From Flavobacterium sp. (GTDB taxonomy: Bacteria > Bacteroidota > Bacteroidia > Flavobacteriales > Flavobacteriaceae): DNA of 7,703 bases. The notes beneath the pieces were generated by a model. It searched no databases and was not told the DNA's origin. It saw only the letters and a program-made list of their open reading frames with translations. The position numbers and the translations under genes are program-made. The stretch is from the NCBI GenBank assembly GCA_004296145.1, contig SEBM01000182.1, forward strand, positions 1 to 7,703. The letters run 5' to 3'. Below, one piece after another: positions 1 through 5,663 of the stretch. Each line of letters starts with the position of its first letter. Within the stretch, counting starts at the first letter, position 1.

Positions 1-43
1 ATTTTGGAATTTGGAATTTATTCCGAAGGTTGGTGATTGGAAT
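1..43. repeat. TTGGAAT short repeats at the left edge
   Basis: The heptamer TTGGAAT occurs at 5-11, 12-18 and again near 37-43, and a small inverted repeat (GGAA, TTTA, TTCC) overlaps the first two copies at about 13-24. This kind of TTGGAATTT iteration is common in flavobacterial intergenic DNA. No coding frame with a credible start runs through it. It lies just upstream of the regulator promoter and may be the 3' flank of a gene outside the window. Confidence 0.4.
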
Positions 44-66
44 TTTCATTTATTGAGCAATTTAAC

Positions 67-74
67 TACATTTG
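67..74 (+). promoter_or_regulatory. Candidate -7 element of the Lrp/AsnC gene
   Basis: TACATTTG matches the Bacteroidetes -7 consensus TAnnTTTG exactly, 48 bp before the ATG at 123. No clean TTG lies at the expected 17-23 bp upstream; only a TTT near 44-46 falls at about 20 bp, so the -33 part is weak. The element overlaps the TTG at 72, an alternative start, which argues against translation beginning there. Confidence 0.5.
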
Positions 75-122
75 ATTTCTATTCTAAACCAAACCACAAG
101 AATTAGTTTCAAATATCAAGTT

Positions 123-593
123 ATGAAAATCAACTCCCTTTTAATTGAAATCGACGGTATCGACAAAGAAATCCTTCGCTATTTAATGGATGATGCCCGT
201 AAACCGATTTTACAAATTGCTAATAAAATTGGCATTTCCGGAGCGGCGATTCATCAGCGTTTAAAAAAACTGGAACAATCCGGTGTTATTTCTGGCTCTA
301 AATTTACTGTTAATCCAAAAGTTTTAGGATATAACACTATGGCTTTTGTGGGCGTTTATCTGGATAAAGCTTCCCGAAACTCCGAAGCTGTAAAAGATTT
401 AAAAAAAATACCAGAAGTTCTTGAATGTCATTATACCACAGGAAACTGGTCTGTCTTAATTAAAATTATCTGTCGTGACAACGAACATTTAATGCAGCTC
501 TTGAATACCAAAATACAGGCAATTGAAGGTGTTTCAAGAACAGAAACCTTTATCTCTCTGGATCAGCAGATTGACAGACAGATTCAGCTTTAG
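123..593 (+). CDS. Lrp/AsnC family transcriptional regulator
   Basis: A 156-residue DNA-binding regulator of the leucine-responsive/asparagine family, which usually forms dimers or octamers and senses amino acids. Residues about 12-60 form the AsnC-type winged helix-turn-helix (IDKEILRYLMDDARKP, then IANKIGISGAAIHQRLKKLE, the recognition helix). Residues about 70-145 form the RAM ligand-binding domain, ending in the usual GVSRTETFISL. The length is normal for the family. The frame is open further upstream to a TTG at 72, but that codon sits inside a promoter-like TACATTTG, and the family normally begins a few residues before the IDxxDxxIL-like helix, so I chose the ATG at 123. The gene is alone on its strand apart from a small membrane protein 60 bp downstream, so the sequence gives no clue to its ligand or targets. 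Confidence 0.93.
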   Translation: MKINSLLIEIDGIDKEILRYLMDDARKPILQIANKIGISGAAIHQRLKKLEQSGVISGSKFTVNPKVLGYNTMAFVGVYLDKASRNSEAVKDLKKIPEVLECHYTTGNWSVLIKIICRDNEHLMQLLNTKIQAIEGVSRTETFISLDQQIDRQIQL

Positions 594-594
594 C

Positions 595-631
595 TAATTA
601 GATAATGTGTCAATTTGATAATTAGATAATT
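595..631 (+). repeat. AT-rich 3'-flank repeat, copy 1
   Basis: Directly after the stop codon of the Lrp/AsnC gene, the 12-mer TAATTAGATAAT occurs twice (595-606 and 619-630) around AATTTGATAATT. A close copy, in the opposite orientation, follows the stop of the metallopeptidase gene (about 984-1020). Both copies are therefore in the same orientation relative to the gene they trail. It is too AT-rich to be a strong terminator on its own. Confidence 0.55.
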
Positions 632-653
632 CTCTAACTTTTTAAATCATTCC

Positions 654-926
654 ATGTTAAATAATACAAGATCCGAAATTAAAACAACATTCTTTTTTGT
701 TGTTTATTTTCTCATTGCTTACGTTCTGGAATTAGTTGTTCCAGGCGGAGCTCATGCCCCTGGCTTAGGAATTGTTTTATTCTTTCTTTCATTTCCAATT
801 AGTATCATTTATAGTCTGATTCTTTACTTTAAATATAACAAATCAGAAAACAGGCACTACTTAAATTCTATATGTATTATATCAGGATTTTGGATAATTA
901 TCTTTCTGATTTTTAATTTTGATTAA
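654..926 (+). CDS. Small three-helix membrane protein, function unknown
   Basis: I do not recognise this 90-residue protein. Three hydrophobic segments are visible at about residues 11-30, 36-58 and 70-88, with a Pro/Gly-rich loop (VVPGGAHAPG) after the first and a short basic, polar loop (YFKYNKSENRHY) between the second and third. There is no signal peptide cleavage site and no catalytic motif. The ATG at 654 is the first in frame; the upstream flank is an AT-rich repeat with no recognisable Shine-Dalgarno or clear -7 element. Transcription may come from the regulator gene 60 bp upstream or from a weak promoter within the repeat. It is a plausible real gene because its hydrophobic pattern is well formed and it is followed closely by a terminator. 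Moderate confidence. Confidence 0.6.
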   Translation: MLNNTRSEIKTTFFFVVYFLIAYVLELVVPGGAHAPGLGIVLFFLSFPISIIYSLILYFKYNKSENRHYLNSICIISGFWIIIFLIFNFD

Positions 927-944
927 TTATTTCCAATAAAAACA

Positions 945-977
945 AAACCCGACAGGTTTTAAAAACCTGTCGGGTTT
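945..977. terminator. Bidirectional hairpin terminator between convergent genes
   Basis: A perfect inverted repeat, with AAACCCGACAGGTTTT (945-960) pairing with AAAACCTGTCGGGTTT (962-977) around a single central base. It lies 18 bp after the small membrane-protein gene (+) and about 40 bp after the metallopeptidase gene (-). Read on the minus strand it is followed by TTTTGTTTTTATT, a good U-tract, so it should work best for the peptidase transcript. The plus-strand tail is only TTT. Near-identical CCGACAGGTTTT hairpins are very common between flavobacterial genes. Confidence 0.85.
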
Positions 978-983
978 GCTATA

Positions 984-1020
984 AATTATCTAACTGACTA
1001 ATTATCTCAATTATCAAATT
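984..1020 (-). repeat. AT-rich 3'-flank repeat, copy 2
   Basis: Read on the minus strand from the peptidase stop codon this is AATTTGATAATTGAGATAAT followed by TAGTCAGTTAGATAATTT. It matches copy 1 at 612-631 (AATTTGATAATTAGATAATT) except for one inserted base. It lies between the stop codon and the hairpin terminator, so it would be in the 3' untranslated part of the peptidase mRNA. Confidence 0.55.
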
Positions 1021-1705
1021 AATTCCTTCTGTTTCCGGAATAAATCGAGATATAGTATAATAAAGTTGCTATTGAACCGAGCGCTGCTACGACATAGGTT
1101 CTTGCAGCCCATTTTAAGGCATCTTTTGCTCCTGCCTGCTCTTCTTGTGTCAGCATGTGTTTATTTTCTAACCACGCCAAGGCTCTGTTACTTGCATCGT
1201 ATTCTACCGGCAATGTAATTATAGAAAACAAAGTCGTTGCAGCAAAAATAATGATCCCGATAAGCAACAATTGCGGAAAAGTACGAATCATCAAAATTCC
1301 AGCAAGTAAAATCCACTGCATGTAATTTGATGCTACATTTACAATCGGAACTAATTTAGAACGCATTGTCAGCCATTCATAACCAATAGAATGTTGTACC
1401 GCGTGGCCGCATTCATGTGCTGCAACAGCCGCTGCTGCCGCACTGCGATGATTGTAAACTGCTTCACTCAAATTTACCGTTTTATCGCTTGGATTGTAGT
1501 GATCTGTTAACTGACCCGGAGTCGAAATAACTCGAACATCTGTAATTCCGTTATCGGCTAACATTTTTTCGGCGATTTCTGCACCGCTCATTCCATTTCT
1601 TAATTGCAGTTTAGAATAAAGTTCAAATTTGCTTTTCAGCTTCGAGCTTACCATCCAACTAAAGAGCATAATTGCACCTGCAATTATTATATATCCGTAT
1701 CCCAT
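1019..1705 (-). CDS. YugP-type membrane zinc metallopeptidase (Zn_peptidase_2 family)
   Basis: A 228-residue integral membrane peptidase of the putative neutral zinc metallopeptidase family represented by Bacillus YugP. A first membrane helix at residues about 4-20 is followed by a soluble part with the zinc site HECGH (His97, Glu98, His101), preceded by the Ala-rich run usual for the family. The third metal ligand is probably in LPVEYDASNRA, at Glu168 or Asp170. Further hydrophobic helices span about 130-163 and 202-220. The length and motif order are those of a complete family member. Substrates are not known; a role in membrane protein turnover is inference. The ATG at 1705 is the first in frame and starts just before the first helix. 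A weak TAACTTTA (minus strand, 1732-1739) resembles a -7 box, but no -33 partner is evident. A 103-bp gap separates it from the response regulator gene on the same strand. Confidence 0.92.
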   Translation of the reverse strand: MGYGYIIIAGAIMLFSWMVSSKLKSKFELYSKLQLRNGMSGAEIAEKMLADNGITDVRVISTPGQLTDHYNPSDKTVNLSEAVYNHRSAAAAAVAAHECGHAVQHSIGYEWLTMRSKLVPIVNVASNYMQWILLAGILMIRTFPQLLLIGIIIFAATTLFSIITLPVEYDASNRALAWLENKHMLTQEEQAGAKDALKWAARTYVVAALGSIATLLYYISIYSGNRRN

Positions 1706-1771
1706 TTTTTTGAATTTTTAGTTTTGAATTTTAAAGTTACAAAACAAACATCAAAATAGGAACCATTTTAA

Positions 1772-1786
1772 CAAAATGCCATTTTG
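1772..1786. promoter_or_regulatory. 15-bp palindrome CAAAATGCCATTTTG, operator or weak terminator
   Basis: Perfect arms CAAAATG (1772-1778) and CATTTTG (1780-1786) flank one central base. It is about 67 bp upstream of the peptidase start and about 23 bp beyond the response-regulator stop. It lacks a U-tract after the stem in the minus direction, so it would be a poor intrinsic terminator; an operator for the peptidase gene is equally possible. Confidence 0.3.
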
Positions 1787-1808
1787 ACATTTTTCTACCT
1801 GTCTTGTC

Positions 1809-2441
1809 TTAATTCAACAAGTTGTTTTTTAACAGAAATGACATTAATTCAGCAACATTTTTGGTTTTGTATTTCTGAAGAATGTTACGTCTGTGGGTTT
1901 GTACAGTCAAAAAGCTAAGAAATAATTCATCGGCAATTTCCTGGGTTGATTTTCCTTTAGAAAGTAATAAAACAATATCTCTTTCGCGGCGGCTAAGACT
2001 CGGAATTTTATCTAAATCTTCAGATTGCGGTTCACTAATAATTGTTTTAACCTCATCACTAAACACAATTTCGCCTTCTATTGCTTTATAAATACAATTT
2101 TTAAATTCTTCAAAAGAAGCGCTTTTCAGGATATAACCATTTCCTCCATTTTGGATAAACTGCATCACCAGACTTCTTTCAGACTGGCTGCTCATCCCGA
2201 TAATGATTATTTTAGGAAACTTCTGTTTGATTATTTTACAAAGATCAACTCCATTGGTTACCGGCAGAAAAATATCCATCAAAATTAAATCTGCTTCGTT
2301 AGTTTCAATATATTTCAAAAGTGCTACTCCTGATTCAAATTTTCCGACTATCTCAATAATTTCCAGATCATACAATAAACCTGAAATTCCAGAAATTACA
2401 ATCGGATGATCATCAACAATTACTGTTTTATATTTATTCAT
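1809..2441 (-). CDS. NarL/FixJ-type response regulator with LuxR HTH
   Basis: The DNA-binding output half of a two-component system, 210 residues. The receiver domain (about 4-120) has the acidic pair Asp10-Asp11, phospho-acceptor Asp56 in LILMDIFLP, the switch Ser84 and the conserved Lys106 in GYILKSAS, so it should be phosphorylatable. A LuxR-type helix-turn-helix follows at about 147-205 (LSRRERDIVLLLSKGKSTQEIA, read from Leu149; then the recognition helix around FLTVQTHRRNILQKY). The gene start overlaps the end of the sensor kinase by 8 bp (ATGAATAA on the minus strand), which implies translational coupling and that the kinase is its partner. Proteins of this type bind short inverted repeats; the 18-bp palindrome at 4501-4518 is the best candidate site in the window. 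No strong terminator is visible after it. Confidence 0.95.
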   Translation of the reverse strand: MNKYKTVIVDDHPIVISGISGLLYDLEIIEIVGKFESGVALLKYIETNEADLILMDIFLPVTNGVDLCKIIKQKFPKIIIIGMSSQSERSLVMQFIQNGGNGYILKSASFEEFKNCIYKAIEGEIVFSDEVKTIISEPQSEDLDKIPSLSRRERDIVLLLSKGKSTQEIADELFLSFLTVQTHRRNILQKYKTKNVAELMSFLLKNNLLN

Positions 2442-4440
2442 CAGATTGGTTTTCTTTTTTCACTTTCAGCTCAATATAAGCTGAAGTTCCTTTATTTAAA
2501 TCGCTTTGTATTTCCAGTTTTCCATTTAAGAATTCCACGCGGTTTTTTATATTTCTTAATCCCATTCCGTTACTTTTTGCAGAAACTTCAAAACCAATTC
2601 CGTTATCTTCTACCGTAATAAAAAAAGTGTCTTTGTTTTGAGAACAGGAAACAAGGATTTGCGATGCATTTGAATATTTCAAAGCATTATTCAATAACTC
2701 CTGAATGATTCTGTAAATCACAATTTCATAAGTTTTCGGCAAATTTGGTTTTTGAATTAAATACTGAAATTCAATATTAGTTTTTGCATTAGAACTGGCC
2801 ACACATAAATCTTTTAATGCATGTTCCAGACTAAGTTCCAAAAGACTTTCTGGCATAAGATTCTGAGAAATATTTCGTAATTCTTTTATTGAATTATCCA
2901 GCAAAGCACTAACTTCTGTGGTATTTATGCTATTCTCGCGCTGTGATAATTTTAAATGAATTTTCAAGCCAGAAAGCATACTTCCAAGTCCGTCGTGTAA
3001 ATCTCTCGCAATCCTTTTTCTTTCAACTTCTTCTCCTTCAATCAAAGCATTAGAAACCGATAATTTCTGTTGATTTTCGAGCGCTGTTAACTCCTGTTTG
3101 TGATTGATTTCTTTCTGAAAGCTCAACTTTTTCTGGTTCTTGTTTAAAATCCATAAAAACAAAACCGTTATAAGGAGGAAAACAGATAAAACAGCAAAAA
3201 GAATCGCATTCAAGGAATTGTTGCTCACCAATAATGCTGCTTTTTCATTTTGCGATTGCAGTAAGGAAATCTTCTTTTCGTTTTCTGCTTTTTTATATTT
3301 TGCTTCGAGTTCTACAATTTCGCTTTTAAACTTAGTATTATTAAGACTATCATTTATGACATTATATTTATCTGAATAAAAATACGCTTTATCATAATTT
3401 TTGGTCGCGCTGTATACTTTTGATAATTCTTTGTAATAGTTCTTTTTATCTATAATAAGATCTGTGTTTGCTATAAGATATTCCAGGTTACTTTTGGCTT
3501 TTCCATATTCCTTTAATTTAAAAAGAACCTCATATTCGGCAAATTTCAATCGGTGAAGAGCCAAAACATTTTGATGTTTTTCAGAAGACGCAATTCCTTT
3601 TTCATAACTCGCAAGCGCTTTAGAATGCTGATATTGTTTTGCATAATAAATTCCTTCGGCATAAAAATAAGAATCGTTTAAATTTGACTCCGGATGTTTG
3701 CTTAATTTCAGAAATGCTTTGTCAAGTGTTTTTTTAGCATCATAAAAACGTTTTAATTCCACCAGATTTTCAGCTTTTATAATATAAGTTTCCATTTTAG
3801 ACTCAATAAGAGTTGGAGATCTTTTGGTTGCTTTTTCGATATAATTTTCTGCTTCTTCTAAATATTCGCTGGCTTTTTCGCGTTGATTATTATTCATAAA
3901 AATAATTGCAACGTTTTTATACAAACCGCTTATTAGCTCATAATCTCCACTTTTTTTCGCAATCGGAATGGCCTCGTTGACCAATATTCGCATGTAGCCT
4001 TTCTCATTACTTTTACGTTGCTGCATGATTCCGTAATTCTGCAACACAACGGCTCGTAACCGATATGCTTCTACCGCTTTATATTTACTGAGTTTTTTAT
4101 TGGCTTCTAATAATGTTTTTTCAAAACCATCTGCATCACCTTTTTCCAAAAAACTGTACGAGTTGTAATAAATACCCAGATCATTCAGAAAAGGAAATTT
4201 AGCTTTAAGCTTATTCGCTTCAGCTAAATATTGTTTGGATTTTTCGACATCCTGAACCATCAGATACAACTTTGATAGTCTAAAACTGTAAAGACATTTT
4301 ATACTGTCTGATTTTGTGTTTCTGGTCACACGGGCAATACTGTCGATATAAATTCTGTCATCGTCAAGCGAAAGAATAACCTGAGAACGGATTGCAGTAC
4401 TAAAAAATAAAAATAACAAAAGGGCGTAGATATTCTTCAT
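2434..4440 (-). CDS. TPR-containing sensor histidine kinase (HisKA_3/HATPase)
   Basis: A 668-residue membrane kinase that pairs with the response regulator whose gene it overlaps. In order: signal peptide (residues 1 to about 19, ending before Gln20); a long helical region of TPR-like repeats (about 45-370), which should be periplasmic; a coiled coil (about 371-405); one membrane helix (about 411-432); a second coiled linker; a HisKA_3 dimerisation domain with phospho-acceptor His482 in RIARDLHDGLGS; and an ATPase domain with N box QELLNNALKY (580-589), DNGIGF (612-617) and GMGL (625-628). All catalytic motifs are intact. Periplasmic TPR kinases of this layout are frequent in Bacteroidetes; the signal sensed is unknown. 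I chose the ATG at 4440 because MKNIYALLLF is a typical signal peptide start and a TAACTTTG -7 box ends only about 5 bp upstream of the alternative ATG at 4449 (3 residues longer). Confidence 0.95.
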   Translation of the reverse strand: MKNIYALLLFLFFSTAIRSQVILSLDDDRIYIDSIARVTRNTKSDSIKCLYSFRLSKLYLMVQDVEKSKQYLAEANKLKAKFPFLNDLGIYYNSYSFLEKGDADGFEKTLLEANKKLSKYKAVEAYRLRAVVLQNYGIMQQRKSNEKGYMRILVNEAIPIAKKSGDYELISGLYKNVAIIFMNNNQREKASEYLEEAENYIEKATKRSPTLIESKMETYIIKAENLVELKRFYDAKKTLDKAFLKLSKHPESNLNDSYFYAEGIYYAKQYQHSKALASYEKGIASSEKHQNVLALHRLKFAEYEVLFKLKEYGKAKSNLEYLIANTDLIIDKKNYYKELSKVYSATKNYDKAYFYSDKYNVINDSLNNTKFKSEIVELEAKYKKAENEKKISLLQSQNEKAALLVSNNSLNAILFAVLSVFLLITVLFLWILNKNQKKLSFQKEINHKQELTALENQQKLSVSNALIEGEEVERKRIARDLHDGLGSMLSGLKIHLKLSQRENSINTTEVSALLDNSIKELRNISQNLMPESLLELSLEHALKDLCVASSNAKTNIEFQYLIQKPNLPKTYEIVIYRIIQELLNNALKYSNASQILVSCSQNKDTFFITVEDNGIGFEVSAKSNGMGLRNIKNRVEFLNGKLEIQSDLNKGTSAYIELKVKKENQSDE

Positions 4441-4454
4441 AAGTGGCATTTACT

Positions 4455-4462
4455 CAAAGTTA
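4455..4462 (-). promoter_or_regulatory. Candidate -7 element of the kinase/regulator operon
   Basis: TAACTTTG on the minus strand is an exact match to TAnnTTTG, placing the transcript start at roughly 4450. No TTG lies 17-23 bp upstream, so the -33 element is missing or replaced by an activator. The 18-bp palindrome is centred about 59 bp upstream of the predicted start. Confidence 0.5.
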
Positions 4463-4500
4463 TAAAAACCAAATTCTTTTTAAAAGGAAAAATCTTGTTT

Positions 4501-4518
4501 TTACCTGATATCAGGTAA
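4501..4518. promoter_or_regulatory. Perfect 18-bp palindrome, likely response-regulator operator
   Basis: TTACCTGATATCAGGTAA is a perfect 9+9 palindrome without a spacer, so it is better suited to binding a protein dimer than to forming an RNA hairpin. It lies between the divergent kinase and lipoprotein genes. Its half-site ATCAGGTA recurs once at 4534-4541, 24 bp away (a little over two helical turns), immediately next to the -33 element of the lipoprotein promoter. Binding by the adjacent LuxR-type regulator is inferred from position and symmetry only. Confidence 0.65.
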
Positions 4519-4533
4519 TAGAAAATACATTTT

Positions 4534-4541
4534 ATCAGGTA
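4534..4541 (+). promoter_or_regulatory. Extra operator half-site ATCAGGTA
   Basis: This is an exact repeat of the right half of the 4501-4518 palindrome in the same orientation, abutting the TTG at 4542-4544. Centred near -38 of the predicted lipoprotein transcript, it is in a position from which a bound regulator could touch RNA polymerase. Confidence 0.5.
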
Positions 4542-4572
4542 TTGTCATCTCTTTTTATTGGGTTTAATTTTG
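4542..4572 (+). promoter_or_regulatory. Bacteroidetes-type promoter of the lipoprotein gene
   Basis: TTG at 4542-4544 (-33) and TAATTTTG at 4565-4572 (-7, exact TAnnTTTG) are separated by 20 bp, within the normal 17-23 bp. The transcript should start near 4576, giving an A-rich leader of about 38 nt before the ATG. A perfect 7-bp inverted repeat, CATCTCT (4546-4552) and AGAGATG (4575-4581), brackets the -7 box and predicted start and could be a second operator. Confidence 0.7.
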
Positions 4573-4613
4573 TTAGAGATGAATAATAAATTATAAATAA
4601 AATCAAATTTAAC

Positions 4614-5012
4614 ATGAAAACATTTAAAAATCTTATGCTGATGCTAACTCTTGTTTTTTCGATCGCATCTTGCAGTAGTGACGACGATAACAATGATAAT
4701 GCTGTAAATAACTCAAGAGAAGTTAAATACGAAGTTACCGGAAATTTTACGGGAGAGACTCAGATTACTTATATTGAAAAAGGTGGCGCCCCACTTATTG
4801 AAGACGGGACATTACCATGGACTAAAGAATTTACTGCCGAACCAAAATGTGAAGCCGTATTAGTACACGCTAGTGGCGGTGGCGGACTTAAAGGACAAAC
4901 CATTACTGCAAAAGTGATTGTTGGCGGAGAAGTGGTTTCTGAGTTAACAGGAACTGCAAATAATGACGGAATAATTGTAGTACACCCGACAACTTACGTA
5001 TTCCCTAAATAA
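4614..5012 (+). CDS. Surface lipoprotein with MmpS-like domain
   Basis: A 132-residue secreted lipoprotein. Residues 1-19 form a lipoprotein signal peptide ending in a lipobox (IASC, lipidated Cys20). The mature start CSSDDDNND is an acidic patch like the Bacteroidetes lipoprotein export signal that directs proteins to the outer face of the outer membrane. Residues about 36-125 resemble the MmpS domain of mycobacteria: VKYEVTGN (37-44), an ITY strand, LPW (67-69), a Gly-rich turn (87-91), then ITAKVIVGGEVVSELTGTAN (97-116). The paired C-terminal cysteines of mycobacterial MmpS are absent, and no MmpL-type transporter lies nearby. Family assignment is by motif recollection, so moderately sure; the fold is likely a small beta-sandwich. 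The gene is monocistronic, with its own promoter and terminator, and is probably controlled by the divergent kinase/regulator pair. Confidence 0.85.
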   Translation: MKTFKNLMLMLTLVFSIASCSSDDDNNDNAVNNSREVKYEVTGNFTGETQITYIEKGGAPLIEDGTLPWTKEFTAEPKCEAVLVHASGGGGLKGQTITAKVIVGGEVVSELTGTANNDGIIVVHPTTYVFPK

Positions 5013-5040
5013 TATTTTATATTTTAGTTTTTTGGAAAAA

Positions 5041-5071
5041 AGAAAGCTTCGTATCATTACGAAGCTTTTTC
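5041..5071. terminator. Bidirectional hairpin terminator
   Basis: Perfect arms AAAGCTTCGTA (5043-5053) and TACGAAGCTTT (5058-5068) enclose a TCAT loop. T-rich tails follow on both strands (TTCTTTATATTT on plus, CTTTTTTCC on minus), so it should stop both the lipoprotein transcript and the convergent membrane-protein transcript. On the minus strand the hairpin begins only 4 nt after the stop codon of the 4-helix membrane protein. Confidence 0.88.
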
Positions 5072-5072
5072 T

Positions 5073-5663
5073 TTATATTTCTAATTGATTGTCTACTTCT
5101 TCAAATTTAGCAATCAGCCCGTTTAATTTTGCCTGTTGTTTTTTTATTTGTTTCGGACGAATTAAAAACCAATTTAACCCCATCCAGAACAACATCATTA
5201 CATAGGTGAAAATTCCCCAGAAAGTGGTCATTCTGCTTGCGTATTCATACATATAAAGACAAAGTCCCAGAGTTAGAAAAACAAAATACAAACTCAGAAC
5301 AGTCGATTGCAAAAACTGTTGTTTCTTTTTTATCAAAATCAGGTTTTGCAGATATTCATGATTCGTTTGTGTGGCATCAACATTTTTATAATTTGCCAGT
5401 AATTTGTTGTAAACGACCAAATAAGTAACCATTGTGAGAATCGTAACCACAATTCCAATTTTAGTCGAAATAAATTGTGGCTGATAATAATACCAGATAG
5501 CTGCAATAAAAATGCTGGTAGCGATAAGCAAAATGTTTGTAATCCATAAACTACGTAACGCTACTTTCTTAAACTGCTTTAACCTTACCAGTAAATCTTC
5601 AATATTGGGCTGACTTACAGATTGTTTTTTCCATAAATCCTTAAAGTCTATATTATTGTCCAT
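5073..5663 (-). CDS. Four-helix membrane protein encoded with ECF sigma factor, possible anti-sigma
   Basis: A 196-residue protein of a family I cannot name. A polar, likely cytoplasmic N-terminus (1-36, with a DLWKKQ motif and an amphipathic helix around IEDLLVRLKQFKK) is followed by four membrane helices at about 37-58, 68-88, 118-138 and 147-168, and a charged C-terminal helix (169-196). Its start overlaps the end of the sigma factor gene by 11 bp, so the two are translationally coupled. AAGGAA just before the ATG is an unusually Shine-Dalgarno-like sequence for this phylum. Membrane proteins encoded directly after an ECF sigma factor are often its regulator, so an anti-sigma role is plausible. 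However, no zinc-binding HxxxCxxC anti-sigma motif is present, and the role remains inference. Confidence 0.85.
   Translation of the reverse strand: MDNNIDFKDLWKKQSVSQPNIEDLLVRLKQFKKVALRSLWITNILLIATSIFIAAIWYYYQPQFISTKIGIVVTILTMVTYLVVYNKLLANYKNVDATQTNHEYLQNLILIKKKQQFLQSTVLSLYFVFLTLGLCLYMYEYASRMTTFWGIFTYVMMLFWMGLNWFLIRPKQIKKQQAKLNGLIAKFEEVDNQLEI

Noticed and set aside
72..122. 17-codon upstream extension of the Lrp/AsnC gene from a TTG
   Set aside because: The TTG lies within an exact -7 promoter match and the extra residues do not fit the family; the ATG at 123 is better.
1732..1739. TAACTTTA on the minus strand as a peptidase promoter
   Set aside because: It misses the final G of TAnnTTTG and no TTG lies at 17-23 bp upstream, so I did not list it as a feature.
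1882..2618. Several plus-strand open frames of 68-87 codons opposite the response regulator and kinase end
   Set aside because: They overlap one another in different frames and lie opposite two genes with intact conserved motifs; none has a credible start region.
3140..3379. Plus-strand open frame of 79 codons opposite the kinase
   Set aside because: It is antisense to the membrane helix and coiled-coil coding region of the kinase and shows no domain of its own.
4579..4596. Five-codon open frame (MNNKL) in the lipoprotein leader
   Set aside because: Its ATG falls within a few bases of the predicted transcript start, and such short frames arise readily by chance in A-rich leaders.
5237..5428. 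Plus-strand open frame of 63 codons opposite the 4-helix membrane protein
   Set aside because: It is antisense to the four-helix membrane protein and has no promoter or domain.
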